A stretch of DNA of 64,000 nt from Bacteroidota bacterium (GCA_017303995.1 JAFLBE010000020.1:1-64000), one strand, 5' to 3'; counted from the stretch's first letter, positions 15,194-26,300 are shown. Numbers and translations are program-made. The notes: generated from the sequence alone by a model not told the origin.

Positions 15194-17215
15194 TTATTTC
15201 ACAAGTTGAACTGGAATGACTTTCATGCCAAAATTAGTTTCCAGGCGAATAAAGTAAGTTCCGGATGGCAATCCGGCAGCGTCGAAAGTGAGTTCATGGT
15301 TTCCTGCTGGGAAAACCTGACTTGCGAGTTTTTTTACCGGCTGACCCAACATATTAAAAACTGTAAGAACTGTCTGTCCTGCCTCAGGCAAACTGAATGA
15401 AACTTGAGTTGAAGGATTAAACGGATTTGGATAAGCCGGATTCAGTTTAAACTTTTCAGGCTGAGTTTTGTCGTCAACAGAAATGGGGGTCACCAACTGA
15501 AATTCCAAATAATTCAGATTGTACCCGGCGGTTGGAATTTCAATTTTCAAAACCTGAGATCCTGCCTGAAGAGTAATATCTGGAAACACAATGCTTTTCC
15601 AGGCTTGCCATCCACCTGTATTTGGTATTGTTTTGGTCGATAAGAGTGAGGATGAACCTGTATAAAGTGATATCGTTCCTACTGATCCGCCTGATGCATG
15701 CCTGATCACAAGATTGTAAACTCCTGCAGTTTTTACGTTAACCGTATATTTCAGCCATTCCCCATTATTTGTCCAACCGACATCATAACCGTTGGTATTT
15801 GCGGTGGCATCCGCACATTTTTCGATGTCAACACCATCATTCCGATATGTCCACCCTGCATTCCATGTTCCACCACCAGCACCTCCCGTATTCTGATAAT
15901 CCTTATCAAAATAAGCTTGATTCTGGTTTCCCATATCATAATCGACTGCATAAATCCGACCAGGAATTTCATGATTTTTGTATGGATACAACCCAGGTTT
16001 AAAAATTTGATTAAACATCGAGTTTATCACATCCAGATTTGGCCGGCAATTTGCGAGTTTTAAATTTTCAGCTTGATTATAAAGTGCAGTCATTGCAACC
16101 GATACGCTCGGTTTTGATCCGGTTCCCGACCAATACTTTAATAGCAAATCGAACCCAGGATCTTTTTTAACACTCCAGATACTTTGAGCGCCTTCTATTT
16201 TTTTGATCGTCCACCATGACCAGCCAATTTTGGCAACCTCAAGAGTCCGGATCATACTAGTGAACCAAGGATTCGAATTCTCACCCGATTCACCACACCA
16301 TAACGGAACTTGCTCTTGGTTACGAAGGGTAAGTAAATACTGAATCGAAGAAGAGCTTGTCTCGGCCCAATACCGGTGAAATGAATAAACCATATTGTCA
16401 TCCCACTTTGGAGTTAGACCTTTAAAGTCGGTGGCAAACCAGTTTCCTTCAATAAACAGAATGTGATTCTGATCGACTTCCCTGATTGAATTGGTGATAT
16501 TGATAAACAACTCCCTGAGTAAAGCATTTGTTGAACCAAGATCCCAGGCCGGTTCGTTGATCAGGTCGTAGCCACCAACAGTTGTTTCATCTTTGTACCT
16601 CTCAGCAATTTTCCGCCAGATTTCTACTGTTCGGATACGGAAAGATTCATCCTGCCACAACCGGGCCTGACCGTCACTGTCGCTGATCGGTTCACCACTT
16701 TGGGCACCGGGTGCACAATGCATATCAAGGATTACATACATGCCGTTTGTTTTGCACCAGGCAATGACCGAATCAAATTGGGCAAATCCGGGTTCAAGCC
16801 AAACGCCAGGTTGATCTGGCGGAGTCAATTTATCCCAATGAAAAACAAGGCGGACTGAATTAAATCCGAATTCTTTCAACTGGTCAATATCAGCTTTTGT
16901 GACAAAATTTTCTTCGTATTTCTGATAGAATAGTTTACGGTTTTCAGTGCCAACAAGTGCTTCAATTTTATTTCTGATCTGGGTTGGAGAATTTGCAAAT
17001 GCAGAAGTACCAAGCATGTATCCTTCAGGAACCAGCCAGCCACCGAGTCCCATTCCACGAAGCAAAACTTCACCGTTATCGTTAATGATTTTAGTGCCCT
17101 GGGTCCGGAGGAATCCCTGAGCGGAAACCACGGATGTGGAAAAAAGAATAATCAAAAGAATGGGTAATATTTCCCCGGTTCGATGTTTTAATAATTTCAT
17201 AGTAAACTTACTCAT
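15194..17215 (-). CDS. GH5 hydrolase with CBM6 and T9SS sorting domain
   Basis: 673 aa. Signal peptide ends at VVSAQ (residue ~33). The GH5 barrel (~35-410) opens LRGMGLGGWLVPEGYM, with acid/base Glu221 in DLINEPAWD and nucleophile Glu309 in CGESGENS. A CBM6 follows (~440-590: RNDGVDIEKCAD, then NNGEWLKYTV and GGWQAWKS). A type A sorting domain follows (YPNPFNPSTQVSFSLP, ending PVQLVK), so it is exported by T9SS and displayed on the cell surface. It is a paralogue of the GH5 at 11307. Its ATG overlaps the stop of the upstream GH3 remnant by 4 bp (ATGA), so translation was coupled to that gene. ATG 17200 is an alternative start. Confidence 0.9.
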   Translation of the reverse strand: MSKFTMKLLKHRTGEILPILLIILFSTSVVSAQGFLRTQGTKIINDNGEVLLRGMGLGGWLVPEGYMLGTSAFANSPTQIRNKIEALVGTENRKLFYQKYEENFVTKADIDQLKEFGFNSVRLVFHWDKLTPPDQPGVWLEPGFAQFDSVIAWCKTNGMYVILDMHCAPGAQSGEPISDSDGQARLWQDESFRIRTVEIWRKIAERYKDETTVGGYDLINEPAWDLGSTNALLRELFINITNSIREVDQNHILFIEGNWFATDFKGLTPKWDDNMVYSFHRYWAETSSSSIQYLLTLRNQEQVPLWCGESGENSNPWFTSMIRTLEVAKIGWSWWTIKKIEGAQSIWSVKKDPGFDLLLKYWSGTGSKPSVSVAMTALYNQAENLKLANCRPNLDVINSMFNQIFKPGLYPYKNHEIPGRIYAVDYDMGNQNQAYFDKDYQNTGGAGGGTWNAGWTYRNDGVDIEKCADATANTNGYDVGWTNNGEWLKYTVNVKTAGVYNLVIRHASGGSVGTISLYTGSSSLLSTKTIPNTGGWQAWKSIVFPDITLQAGSQVLKIEIPTAGYNLNYLEFQLVTPISVDDKTQPEKFKLNPAYPNPFNPSTQVSFSLPEAGQTVLTVFNMLGQPVKKLASQVFPAGNHELTFDAAGLPSGTYFIRLETNFGMKVIPVQLVK

Positions 17216-19661
17216 AATGTTAATGTTGCTTTCGAATGGATATTTCTGGATGAAGAACCTGTCAAGACTTCATAATTCCCTGGAGAAAGAACCCATGAAG
17301 CGGTTTTTTCATCATACCAGGAAAATGATCGTGAATTCAGTTCAATTGAAACTGTTTTGGTTTCACCGGGCATCAATGTGATTTTTGAGAACCCTTTTAA
17401 TTCTTTTTCAGGACGGTCGACTGGTGGATTAACAGGTTTCACATATAGCTGAACCACTTCAGATCCTTTACGTTTTCCTGTATTTGTCACTTCGAGCGTA
17501 ACCCGGTATTTGTTATTTCCAAGCGATTCGACTCTCGATTCTGAAAAACTGAAAGTGGTATAGGAAAGACCAAAACCAAAAGGAAACAGTGGTGTTTTTG
17601 CTTTGGTATCAAACCAGCGATAACCGACATAAATACCTTCTTCGTAACTCACACTACCTGTTCCGGGAAAATTTTCGTAAGCATTGCAATCTTCTCAGGA
17701 TTTAGGAAAAGTTGTTGTTAGCCTTCCTGAAGGATTATGATTTCCAAACAGAATATCGGTTATCGGGTGACCGGCATCCTGCCCAGGAAACCAACTTTCG
17801 AGAAGAACAGGAACTTCATCAATCCAGTCAGACATGAGAACAGCAGCACCCGAATTCAGAACAACGATCGTTTTTGGATTTATTTTTGCAACTTCCTTGA
17901 TCAGATTCACCTGATCTGCAGGTAAATTGAGATCCTTCCGGTCAAAACCTTCAGATTCAACATTGTAAGAACTTCCCACAAAAATCACTGCAATTTCAGA
18001 TTCTTTTGCAGCCTTCACAGCATCCGTAAGAAAATCAGAGCCAGGTAAAACCCAGCCCAATTTCAGAACTGCACCGCCACCATTTTCATAAAACTCAACT
18101 TTTACCGTGACTGTTTTCCCTGCTTCAAATTTATATTTTGCCGACCGGGTTTCGGGACCATGGTCCGACCAATAATCAGTTTGTCGTCAATCCAGACCCG
18201 AATACCATCATCGCTCAGACCATCAAGTTGATAGTCTCCGGAAACTTCCGGAACAAGTTCCCCGGTTAATCTTACCGAATAATTGTCTTTCCCGATTTCT
18301 GGTGCCGGAATAGCATCACCCCAATCAAAGTTGATTTGCGATTCTGCCCGTGATAGTGCCGGAGTTCCTTCCAACTTCTGGTTATTGAAATAATCAGCTT
18401 TCAGGTTTTTAAAATATTTTGCTTCTATGGGTTTTACATCCCCCGGGATAGTGGCACCCGGAGCATAAGTTACCTTGAATTTCCCAGTACCCACTTCATT
18501 AAAAGCATCGAGAGGACTTACAGAATAAAATGGAAGCACCATTGAACTTCCACCACCACCGGTTCTGGCAGATGCTGCATTGGGGCCAATAACGGCAACT
18601 GATTTGAGTTTGTTGATATCAAGCGGAAGTAAGCTCTTATCATTTTTAAGCAGAACGATAGATTCTGTTGCAGCCTGACGTGCAAGTTCCTGATGTTCTT
18701 TTGTATTCAGAGCTGTTGGTAATGAACCCGGAACCCGGTCAAACAGACCAGAAATCATCATCACTCTGATCAGGCGTGCAATTTTGTCATCAACAACAGA
18801 AACTGGTAATTTTCCTGAATCAACGAAGGGTTTCAGGTTTTTCACATTCATAAATTCCCCGGTCGGCATTTCGAGGTCAGTACCGCCAAGGGCAACATCA
18901 AGGTCACCATGAACAGCACCCCAATCAGAAACCACAAATCCGCGGAATCCCCATTCATTTTTCAACACTTCATTCAACAAATGATTGTTTGCTGTTGCGT
19001 AAGGTCCGTTTAGCCGGTTGTAGGACGCCATAATCGTCCAGGTGTCAGCTTCTTTGACGATTGTTTCAAACGCCGGCCAATAAATTTCACGCATGGCACG
19101 TTCTGAAACTTTCACATCAATTGTCATCCGCTCATGTTCCTGATTGTTCACCGCAAAGTGTTTCGTTGAAGTAAGAACACCCATCTGTTGAACGCCTTTA
19201 ACCCATGCCACACCGAGGCGGCCAGAGAGGAATGGATCTTCACCGTACGACTCAAAATTACGTCCGCCATGAGGAACCCGGTGAATATTGATGCAAGGAC
19301 CTAACAACATATCACGTTCTTTTGCGAGAGTTTCAAGCCCCATCGCCTGACCAACTTTTCTTGTAAGAACTGTATCCCAGGTTGCACCCATTGAAATGCC
19401 GGATGGAAATGCAGTTGCCTGTCCCCATCGAACACCAAGAGGTCCGTCTGTCATTCGAATAGCAGGAATGCCAAGCCGGATAACCGGTTTGCTATCAAAA
19501 CCAGTTCCGCCAAGGAGATCAAGTTTTTCTTCAATTGTGAGCCGGGAAACCAAATCCTTTATCCGTTCTTCAACAGGAAGATTTTTATTCTGGAACGGAA
19601 GGGTTTGTGCTGAAAGCAGAAAAGAAGTAATCAGGGTAAAAAACAGGAGTTTGAATTTCAT
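17212..19661 (-). pseudogene. GH3 beta-glucosidase with PA14 domain, broken by a frameshift and a nonsense codon
   Basis: Joined, the parts give a full exported GH3: signal peptide (to SAQ), barrel with nucleophile SDWGAVHGD, PA14 domain inserted in the second domain (DYFNNQKLEG to WSDHGPETRS), completion of domain 2 (DILFGNHNPSGRLTTTFP) and a fibronectin-III-like end. Two lesions break it. At about 18168-18175 the frame shifts by the equivalent of one lost base: LIIGRT... is read where the other frame gives WSDHGPETRSAKYKFEAG. At 17695-17697 a TGA stands where the family has Trp (PKS-stop-EDCNAYENFPGTG), in frame with the rest. TGA ends other genes here, so read-through is unlikely. Base-calling error at one site is possible, less so at both. 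Confidence 0.85.
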
Positions 19662-19670
19662 GGATAATCA

Positions 19671-19705
19671 GTGATATGTGATATGTGATATGTGGTCAGT
19701 GATAA
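19671..19705. repeat. 7-bp tandem array 2, in the leader of the broken GH3
   Basis: GTGATAT three times, then GTGGTCA and GTGATAA, all in register. As in array 1, it stands 9 bp upstream of the start codon of a GH3 gene in place of a normal ribosome site. Confidence 0.75.
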
Positions 19706-19906
19706 GTTAAACAGACAACCTGGCATTTCGACGATTCGACAGGCACTCCAAACCCGATTCTCGATAAACATTTTTTAGTTTCAGAGAAAATGATGAACCA
19801 CTTCGTACGAAATACGGTTACATTTGATTGCGATTTAGTAAAGATTGACAGGAATCATGCCAAAAGATAAAGTGGTGTGAAATGCCGGGTAATAGTGGAA
19901 CTTTAC

Positions 19907-19920
19907 TGGAAAGGCTTCCA
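19907..19920. promoter_or_regulatory. TGGAAAGGCTTCCA operator-like dyad (region A)
   Basis: Arms TGGAA and TTCCA around AGGC. It begins exactly 21 bp from the first TATCA-N3-TGATA palindrome, as does its twin at 56669-56682. The form is like LacI-family operators, but the binding protein is unknown. Confidence 0.6.
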
Positions 19921-19927
19921 TTATTAT

Positions 19928-19982
19928 TATCATTTTGATATGAATATCAAAATGATAATGGCGTTTTCTTATCAATTTGATA
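19928..19982. promoter_or_regulatory. Triple TATCA-N3-TGATA operator (region A)
   Basis: TATCATTTTGATA (19928-19940), TATCAAAATGATA (19945-19957) and TATCAATTTGATA (19970-19982). The start-to-start spacing is 17 and 25 bp, matching region B exactly. The first two together form a larger perfect palindrome, 19926-19959 with 16-bp arms. Confidence 0.75.
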
Positions 19983-20011
19983 TTTGATAGAAAATGGGAG
20001 GAAAAAGTTAA

Positions 20012-21592
20012 TTATTGGGATACTGCTGTCATGTTCACAACCTGCTTCCCTTTTTTAATCTGGAAAGTCTGAGGTTTAAATTGAAGGGAATTCTGTTCGT
20101 TCAGAAAAACAATTAATTCAAAGTTGGCATCAGTTTCTATTGAAATCTGAGTTCCGGAATTGATATCTTTTCTTTTTTGTGCGATAAGGGAGGCTGTTAT
20201 TGATCCGAAATTCAGTTTTTTTATTCCATGCTCATCAATGCGGTTCATGTACCAAACCAGTTTTTTATTTGCACCATCAGGACGAAAACCCAGAATATTC
20301 TCAATTAAAAGCTGAACGGGACCACATCCGCTCCAACCAACAAAATCTGGTTTTGACCAAAAGGCTCTGCTAACAGATTCAGAGGAATAGGTTTCCCAGA
20401 TCGTGCCTGTTTTCCTGTAAACCTCAACTAAGTTATCGAGATACCGTTCTGAAGCCAAAACGCCAAATTCAGTAGTATTATAGAGGCCTGCGTAACGGTC
20501 AAGACCTTTTATGATCATGACATTAGTCGGCGCCCAAACTCCACCCTGCCAGTACATTCCGTCACCACGAAAGTTTTCTTCATCTGCTGCAAGAGAAGGA
20601 AAAACATTTGTCCGCCAGAACGTATGCGGGTTTTTCAGATTATCCATGAGCTTTTGAACCTGAGACGGAGAACACAAACCAGCGATCATCGGCCAGAAAC
20701 AAGCTGCCGTTTTATGTTTGATCTGATGCCCATCATTATCGATGTCGTAATAAAGTCCGTCCTGCTCATTCCACATCCATTTGTTGATAGCAGCACCAAT
20801 ATCTTCCGCCCTTTTCCGATGAGAAACAGCCTCAGTTGACTTTCCAATCGCATCTGCGACAATAGCCAGACTGTTGTAAGCCAGAACCATTTGAGCAGAC
20901 ATATCCACCCAACCCGATCCGCCCCGTGGCGTATTATCCATACCCGAACCCAGGCCGGTATTCCAATACAAATGATGGAAAGACAGATCAGCTTTTCTGT
21001 TTTTTTCGAGCCATTCAAGGTTTTTGACCAGAGCCGGATACACGTTTTTAAACCGGGAATTATCACCTGATATTTTCCATGATTCGACTTCCGCCCATGC
21101 AAACAAAGGCGGATTTACAGCATGCTGAGGACCTTCAAACCAGAATTCCATGCCATCTTTTTCCTGAATCTCACGGTGAATAAACCCGTCATCCCATTGG
21201 CGGCAGTAAAAATTATCAAGGGATTGAATAGCCGGGAAAATAGAATGGGCGTAACGGGCAAATTCGATCATGAAAAAGGTATCCCACTGAAAAACAGCAG
21301 GAGAAAATGCTTCATCAATAAAATCTGAAACAAAGGGAGAACCTGCAGGAGGCTTTTTGAAGTGGGTAAAGGCAAGTTCCCAGGATTTCCAATATAATTC
21401 AACGTATCCCGGGTTATCAGTTAAAACAGGTTCAGGTAATTTTGATTTTGATTCAGCAAAAGCCGGAATCAGAGAATTTGTATATTTTTTCTTCGGAAAA
21501 TGGTTTCCACGACCACCCTGATAGGTCATATCCTGACTGAAAGCCATTACAGAAATGGACAATCCAGTCAAGATAAATACCCATTTTTTCAT
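20012..21592 (-). CDS. Trehalase-like (alpha/alpha)6-barrel glycoside hydrolase (GH37/GH63 type)
   Basis: 526 aa with a signal peptide (residues 1-19, SVMAFSQ), so exported. The barrel shows VFQWDTFFM near residue 110, GGSGWVDMSAQM near 220, WPMIAGLCS near 300, GMYWQGGVWAPTN near 350 and IWETYSSES near 395. This is the pattern of trehalase-family and GH63-type exo-glycosidases, inverting enzymes with acidic catalysts in such loops. I cannot name the substrate: a glucoside or mannoside is likely, and true trehalase is only one option. It starts inside the stop of the TonB-like gene (ATGA overlap), so the two are coupled. Confidence 0.75.
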   Translation of the reverse strand: MKKWVFILTGLSISVMAFSQDMTYQGGRGNHFPKKKYTNSLIPAFAESKSKLPEPVLTDNPGYVELYWKSWELAFTHFKKPPAGSPFVSDFIDEAFSPAVFQWDTFFMIEFARYAHSIFPAIQSLDNFYCRQWDDGFIHREIQEKDGMEFWFEGPQHAVNPPLFAWAEVESWKISGDNSRFKNVYPALVKNLEWLEKNRKADLSFHHLYWNTGLGSGMDNTPRGGSGWVDMSAQMVLAYNSLAIVADAIGKSTEAVSHRKRAEDIGAAINKWMWNEQDGLYYDIDNDGHQIKHKTAACFWPMIAGLCSPSQVQKLMDNLKNPHTFWRTNVFPSLAADEENFRGDGMYWQGGVWAPTNVMIIKGLDRYAGLYNTTEFGVLASERYLDNLVEVYRKTGTIWETYSSESVSRAFWSKPDFVGWSGCGPVQLLIENILGFRPDGANKKLVWYMNRIDEHGIKKLNFGSITASLIAQKRKDINSGTQISIETDANFELIVFLNEQNSLQFKPQTFQIKKGKQVVNMTAVSQ

Positions 21593-22449
21593 TTTCCGAT
21601 CCGGAATGCGACAGGAATAGTCAATATTGAAGCAACTGCATTACCAGCAATTTTTCCGGGTATAAACTTAGTATTATAGACCGCATCCTGGGCAGCAATA
21701 TCAAGCATCGGGATTGATTTTTGAACCTGAAGAATCTTCACTTCACCCTGCTCATTGATCCATGCTTTCAGATAAACGGTTCCCTGTATATTCATTTTAA
21801 AAGCATCCTGTGGGTAAACCACATTTTTCATCACAGCCTTCCAGCCTTCAATTGGCATTGACTGTTCTTCAACAGCTTCAAAGAACTCAAACTCTGTATT
21901 GTCTGTAATCTCTTCAGAGGGATATACAACAAAATCTTCAGTGTCTACCACAGGGGTTTGCAGATCTATTGTTTTATTTTGTTGTATGGGTAACGGTTCA
22001 GATTTGGTATTAGATGCCAATTGAACAGGAAGTTTGCCAGAGTCAGGGATGGATAATTCAGTCTCTTTTTTAACAATTACGCTTTGTTCAGAGACAGGAG
22101 AAGAAACCGGCTTTGAATCAGAATTAACCGGTTTAACAGAAATATCAATTTTTGTTGTAAAATTTGCATTTACCCTGATCTTCCGGGAAAAGGGTAAATA
22201 TCCATTTCTTTGAATTTTAAGGGAGTATTCACCCGGGTTTAGAGCAACAAAACTAAAATTTCCACTCTGATTGGTTCTTGAAGACATGGTCTGAATGTCA
22301 CCGTCATAAAGCAGCACAATTACCAACGGAACTGTTTTTCCGTTTATCTGATCGAAAACACGACCGCTGATTTTACCGTTTTGGTTTTGTGCGAGACAAA
22401 CACTGAAATAAAGGAATCCGTTTATCAGAATTGTGAAGAGTGCCTTCAT
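21589..22449 (-). CDS. TonB-like protein with a carboxypeptidase-regulatory domain
   Basis: 286 aa. After a hydrophobic N-terminus (ILINGFLYFSVCLAQ) comes a CarboxypepD_reg-type beta-sandwich (residues ~24-110: GKISGRVFDQINGKTVPLVIV, then NQSGNFSFVALNPGEYSLKI). A Ser/Pro-rich linker (~112-180) follows, then a TonB C-terminal domain (~195-286: VVYPQDAFKMNIQGTVYLKAW, then FIPGKIAGNAV). TonB energises outer-membrane receptors. This N-terminus looks cleavable, which would leave the protein unanchored; if not cleaved it is the usual single membrane anchor. A good ribosome site (GGGGAG) precedes the ATG. It may serve the receptor encoded at 49498-52134. Confidence 0.75.
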   Translation of the reverse strand: MKALFTILINGFLYFSVCLAQNQNGKISGRVFDQINGKTVPLVIVLLYDGDIQTMSSRTNQSGNFSFVALNPGEYSLKIQRNGYLPFSRKIRVNANFTTKIDISVKPVNSDSKPVSSPVSEQSVIVKKETELSIPDSGKLPVQLASNTKSEPLPIQQNKTIDLQTPVVDTEDFVVYPSEEITDNTEFEFFEAVEEQSMPIEGWKAVMKNVVYPQDAFKMNIQGTVYLKAWINEQGEVKILQVQKSIPMLDIAAQDAVYNTKFIPGKIAGNAVASILTIPVAFRIGK

Positions 22450-22614
22450 TTTATTCTCCCCGAAAAGACTTATTAACTTTTATACGACAATGCAAAGATT
22501 TAACAAAAAAGGATCTACTTTGACAAATACTTTTTTAAATTAATATGCAAAAAGCTTGCCATAAAAATCAGGGTCCCCTTTCAAAAAAGAACCCATTAAA
22601 AAATATAAGTCAAA

Positions 22615-23358
22615 TTACTTTTTACTGTCCATTTTTTTATGACTCAACAACCAGTCATAAACATCCGGATTGTTAAACGTCTCAGTCCAGGAATCATGAC
22701 CGAGTTCGGGGTATAAAGTCAGTTTGGCATCACCGCCAGCTTTTTGTAGCGCATCAACAAGGTCTTTTGACTCTTGCGGATTAACCACATTGTCTTTTTC
22801 ACCATGAAAAGCCCAAACCGGCGTTTTAACGGCAAAACGAACCATTCTTGGATCACCGCCGCCACAAACAGGAACTGCAGCAGCAAAAACACCGGGATAT
22901 TTTGAAATTAAATCCCAGGTTCCGTAACCACCCATACTTAAACCGGTAATATAAACCCTGTTTTCATCTACCCTATATTTGGATTGGATATCTTTAAGAA
23001 GTGCGATCACATCCTCCGAATTCCACCATTGGCCTTCGGGACATTGCGGAGAAACGAGGATGAAGGGAAATGATTTTCCTTCTTTTGCAAGGCGGGCAGG
23101 TCCGTGAACGGCTACTTTACTTAACTCGGTACCACGCTCACCGGAACCATGAAGAAAAATGACTAATGGCCACGGGGAAGGATCAGTTGTCACATAATTG
23201 TCAGGAATGTAAAGTTGATAACCCATATTTACATCACGGGTTACTTTACCTGTAAACTTTTGTTCAGTCTGCCCGGGTTTTACTGTTACAGTGGGTCTCA
23301 TAAGTGAACAACCTGAAATAATGGAAGTAACCAAAAGAAATACTGCAATTTTTTTCAT
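22615..23358 (-). CDS. Lipoprotein alpha/beta-hydrolase (esterase of the CE1/PHB-depolymerase type)
   Basis: 247 aa. Lipobox IISGC (Cys17). The fold shows LPLVIFLHGSGERG-like oxyanion strand (~65-76), nucleophile Ser141 in GLSMGGYGTW, Asp189 in HGEKDNVV and His221 in ELGHDSW, a complete Ser-Asp-His triad. Relatives remove acetyl or feruloyl groups from polysaccharides, which fits its place in a glycan locus, but a peptidase-like role is possible. Strong ribosome site (AAGGAG) 8 bp before the ATG. There are 165 bp without a gene between it and the TonB-like gene. Confidence 0.8.
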   Translation of the reverse strand: MKKIAVFLLVTSIISGCSLMRPTVTVKPGQTEQKFTGKVTRDVNMGYQLYIPDNYVTTDPSPWPLVIFLHGSGERGTELSKVAVHGPARLAKEGKSFPFILVSPQCPEGQWWNSEDVIALLKDIQSKYRVDENRVYITGLSMGGYGTWDLISKYPGVFAAAVPVCGGGDPRMVRFAVKTPVWAFHGEKDNVVNPQESKDLVDALQKAGGDAKLTLYPELGHDSWTETFNNPDVYDWLLSHKKMDSKK

Positions 23359-23391
23359 TATTAACTCCTTTTTGAATTCGTATCTTTTTTG

Positions 23392-26300
23392 CTATTTAAT
23401 CAAAATCATTTTCCCTGTTTGATTCTGTTCCTTCCAGGTCATCCTGTAAAAAAACAATCCGCTAGAAAATCCGCTTGCATTCCACACCCAATATTGCTTT
23501 CCGGAAACACTGAATTTTCTTTCCTCACTGAAAATTGATTTCCCGGTAAGATCAAAAACTTCAAGACGGACCAAACCTGATTCCGGCAGATTGAATTGCA
23601 GGGTAGTTGACGGATTGAAAGGATTCGGATAATTTCCTGTCAACTTAAATTCATCTGGCAAATTGGTTTTCTTGTTTTCGGCTAGTGCATCAACGATACT
23701 ATTAATTGAACCAGGAGTTCCGTTTGTTGACCCTGTTTTCCAGTTTTCTGCCACCCAGGAAAGCGCAAGCGGTTGTCTCTTCTCCAGTGTTTTTCCTGTA
23801 CCATCAGCCTCAACCGGCCATGGCAAACTATCAGAATATCTAACTGAATCCATTAATTCACCAGAGGGTTTGTAAAGCCTGAGCAATTCACCTGAACCGC
23901 TGAATCCGAAAGACAATGGAATGGAAATGACGGCTATACCGGGGAATCTTTTCAAAAGGGTATCAGGCTGTTCTGCAAGTACCAAAAACCCACCAGCTGG
24001 TAAAATCGTACCATTGGGAATGGTAAACAAATGACTATCATCTTCATCGTAAAACCTCCAACCTGAAATATCGGAATCTATTGTTTCAGGATTGACAAAT
24101 TCAACCCAATCACCTGTATTGGATCCTGATGCAGAGTTATAATTAATTTCATTGAATAGAACACGGGCATTTTCAGAAGTAACTGGTTCAAATTCAGCAG
24201 TTACTGAAAATGAGGAACCCGGCAGAACGTTTAAAACCGGATTTAATTCTGTTGAACTTCCCTTCCACCCAACAAATTTGAAACCAGGATTTGGAATTGC
24301 TGAAATCGTGATTGGAATCTCAGAGAAGTAAGTTCCTGCCCATTTTTCTTTCGTAACCAGAATTGAATTCAAGCGAATACTACCCATTGCAGAATCAGTA
24401 GAGAGTGTTACCAAAGAGGTTCCACCCTTTTTGATCAATTGGTACAAATGAAGAATCATTTTTTGATTTCTGTTGGTAAGAAAATTGCGGACAGAATTTA
24501 CCTGATCTGACCAGGATCCTTGCATATCAGATTGCCACCGTAACCGATGTGCCGGGATTTCAGCCGAAATTCCTGTGCTGATTCGGTTAAGCACTGATAA
24601 AGTATTTCCGGTTTTAAAAACAGTATTCATCAAATCCATAGATGTATTGATAAACATGCCTTTAAATTCTTCATTTTCAAGCAACTTTCTGAAAAGATAG
24701 GTTGAAATTGGTGGATTTGGCCAAAAGGGATCACCAAATTCTGTTGATGCAAATTCAATAAAATTCAACTGCCAGGCATTCGAATTGAACAAACCGTAGC
24801 CAAAATCGGTATCGTAAACCAACCATTTCCATTGCGTAACAGGCGAGGTCAATCGCCAGAATTTATAATTATTTCCCGGCCAGTCATTATTTGCAACAAA
24901 AATATTAATTGACTGATAGGTCATAAAATTCTGAACGTCCATCCTGTACTTAATTAAGGCTGAAACTGATGGGTCAGTCATATCCTTATTCTGCATCCAT
25001 TCAATAAAACTATTCCATGAATCAACTGAACCCAAAACAGAATGATACTCACCCCAACCAGAACCGAGTTCAATCATTTCAATTGCATCTTTATTAACCT
25101 GATGACGGTTTGCAATTAAATGTTCACTCGTTTTTTCCATTAGGAAATAAATACCCCAGTATTTACCGTTCAAGTAAACTACCACCGGTTTTGACTGCAG
25201 TCTGTCTACCTCAAGCGGGCCAATCAGTTCAGAAGTAAGGTGATCACGAATTCCTGAATAAGCCCAGTCATTTCCAGAATTTCTCAAAACAAGACTTTGG
25301 AAAGTGCGAACAGGATTATTATCAAAAAAAGGATATTTGAATTCTGATGCACCATAACCGGAACGTGCAAAAAGTGAAAACGAGCGTTGGTTTTGTGCAC
25401 GTGAATACATGCCAAATATTTTCAGTCCGGCAGGGTAAGAAGTAACCCGGGTTCCGGTTTTATCAAAATATTCCCACTGAACCGGTACCTCTTTATCCAA
25501 CCAGAAATTGGCACCAAAGTACGGAAATCCGCCTGAGGCATTGGGTCCCATCACGTAAATGCCGGTATCCGGCTGAAAAAACCAGTTTGAATCAACAGAA
25601 ATTGAAACGACCGGCAGGTTATGTACATCTGCAATAAAATAGGATTCTGTCGTCACAGGCCCTGGGAAATAGCCAGTTCTGAAAGTTCGGGTTTTTAAAA
25701 CAGCCGTCTTTTTGATTATTAGATCAGTCGGGAAAACAGGTGAAGTGATAACAGGAACGCTGCCATCAAGAGTATAACGGGTTACATAATCAGGATTTGG
25801 TGAGGTTACCTGAACTGCAAAGGGTGAGGAAAAAAATCCGCCAGCTACCGAAACAGTTGTTCCCGGGCCGATTCCAATAAATCCAGAAGAAGGATTTATT
25901 TCAGATGGCGTAGTCCTGCCCGCTAATCCCCAGGTTGAACTGCCATCAGGAATTCGTGCCCATGAAAAACCAGAAAACAATTCAGGAACTGTTACCTGGT
26001 CAACGATTGAACTGTCAGGTGCAGAAAGCAATACAGACTCACCACCAGCATTCAGGCTAAAGTTGGTATGATATTCAACCGGTGGCAATGTACAAACGGC
26101 CGGAACAGGCCGCAATCCGCTTTGGGGTGCAGAAAAGCCCAAAACCAAATAGGGAATAATGGTGAGATCTGATGAATTTGCATCAGAGTTGTGAATTTCA
26201 ATTGCCAGAACATTTTCGCCGGGTAAAAGTGCAGATTTAATTGCAGGATTTGTGAACACATCAGGTTTGCCGCCAGTATAAATAACTGCTTCACGAATTG

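Larger units (their letters stand above)
19662..20011 (-). promoter_or_regulatory. Long regulatory region A of the GH3/GH5 operon
   Basis: No gene in 350 bp. On the - strand it reads, from upstream to downstream: three palindromes (19970-19982, 19945-19957, 19928-19940), a TGGAAGCCTTTCCA-type dyad (19907-19920), the TTTTGGCATGATT element (19853-19865), ATCGCAATCAA (19824-19834), a ~115-bp leader without clear features, and the heptamer array 2 (19671-19705) 9 bp before the ATG. The same modules in the same order and spacing precede the symporter gene at 56565. Confidence 0.75.

Noticed and set aside
17695-17697. TGA recoded as Trp or selenocysteine in the GH3 gene
   Set aside because: TGA ends other genes here, no SECIS-like hairpin was seen, the family has Trp here, and a separate frameshift in the same gene favours decay.
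22520-22614. Terminator after the esterase gene
   Set aside because: GGGTTC/GGACCC pairing is weak with a long loop, and no T-run directly follows.
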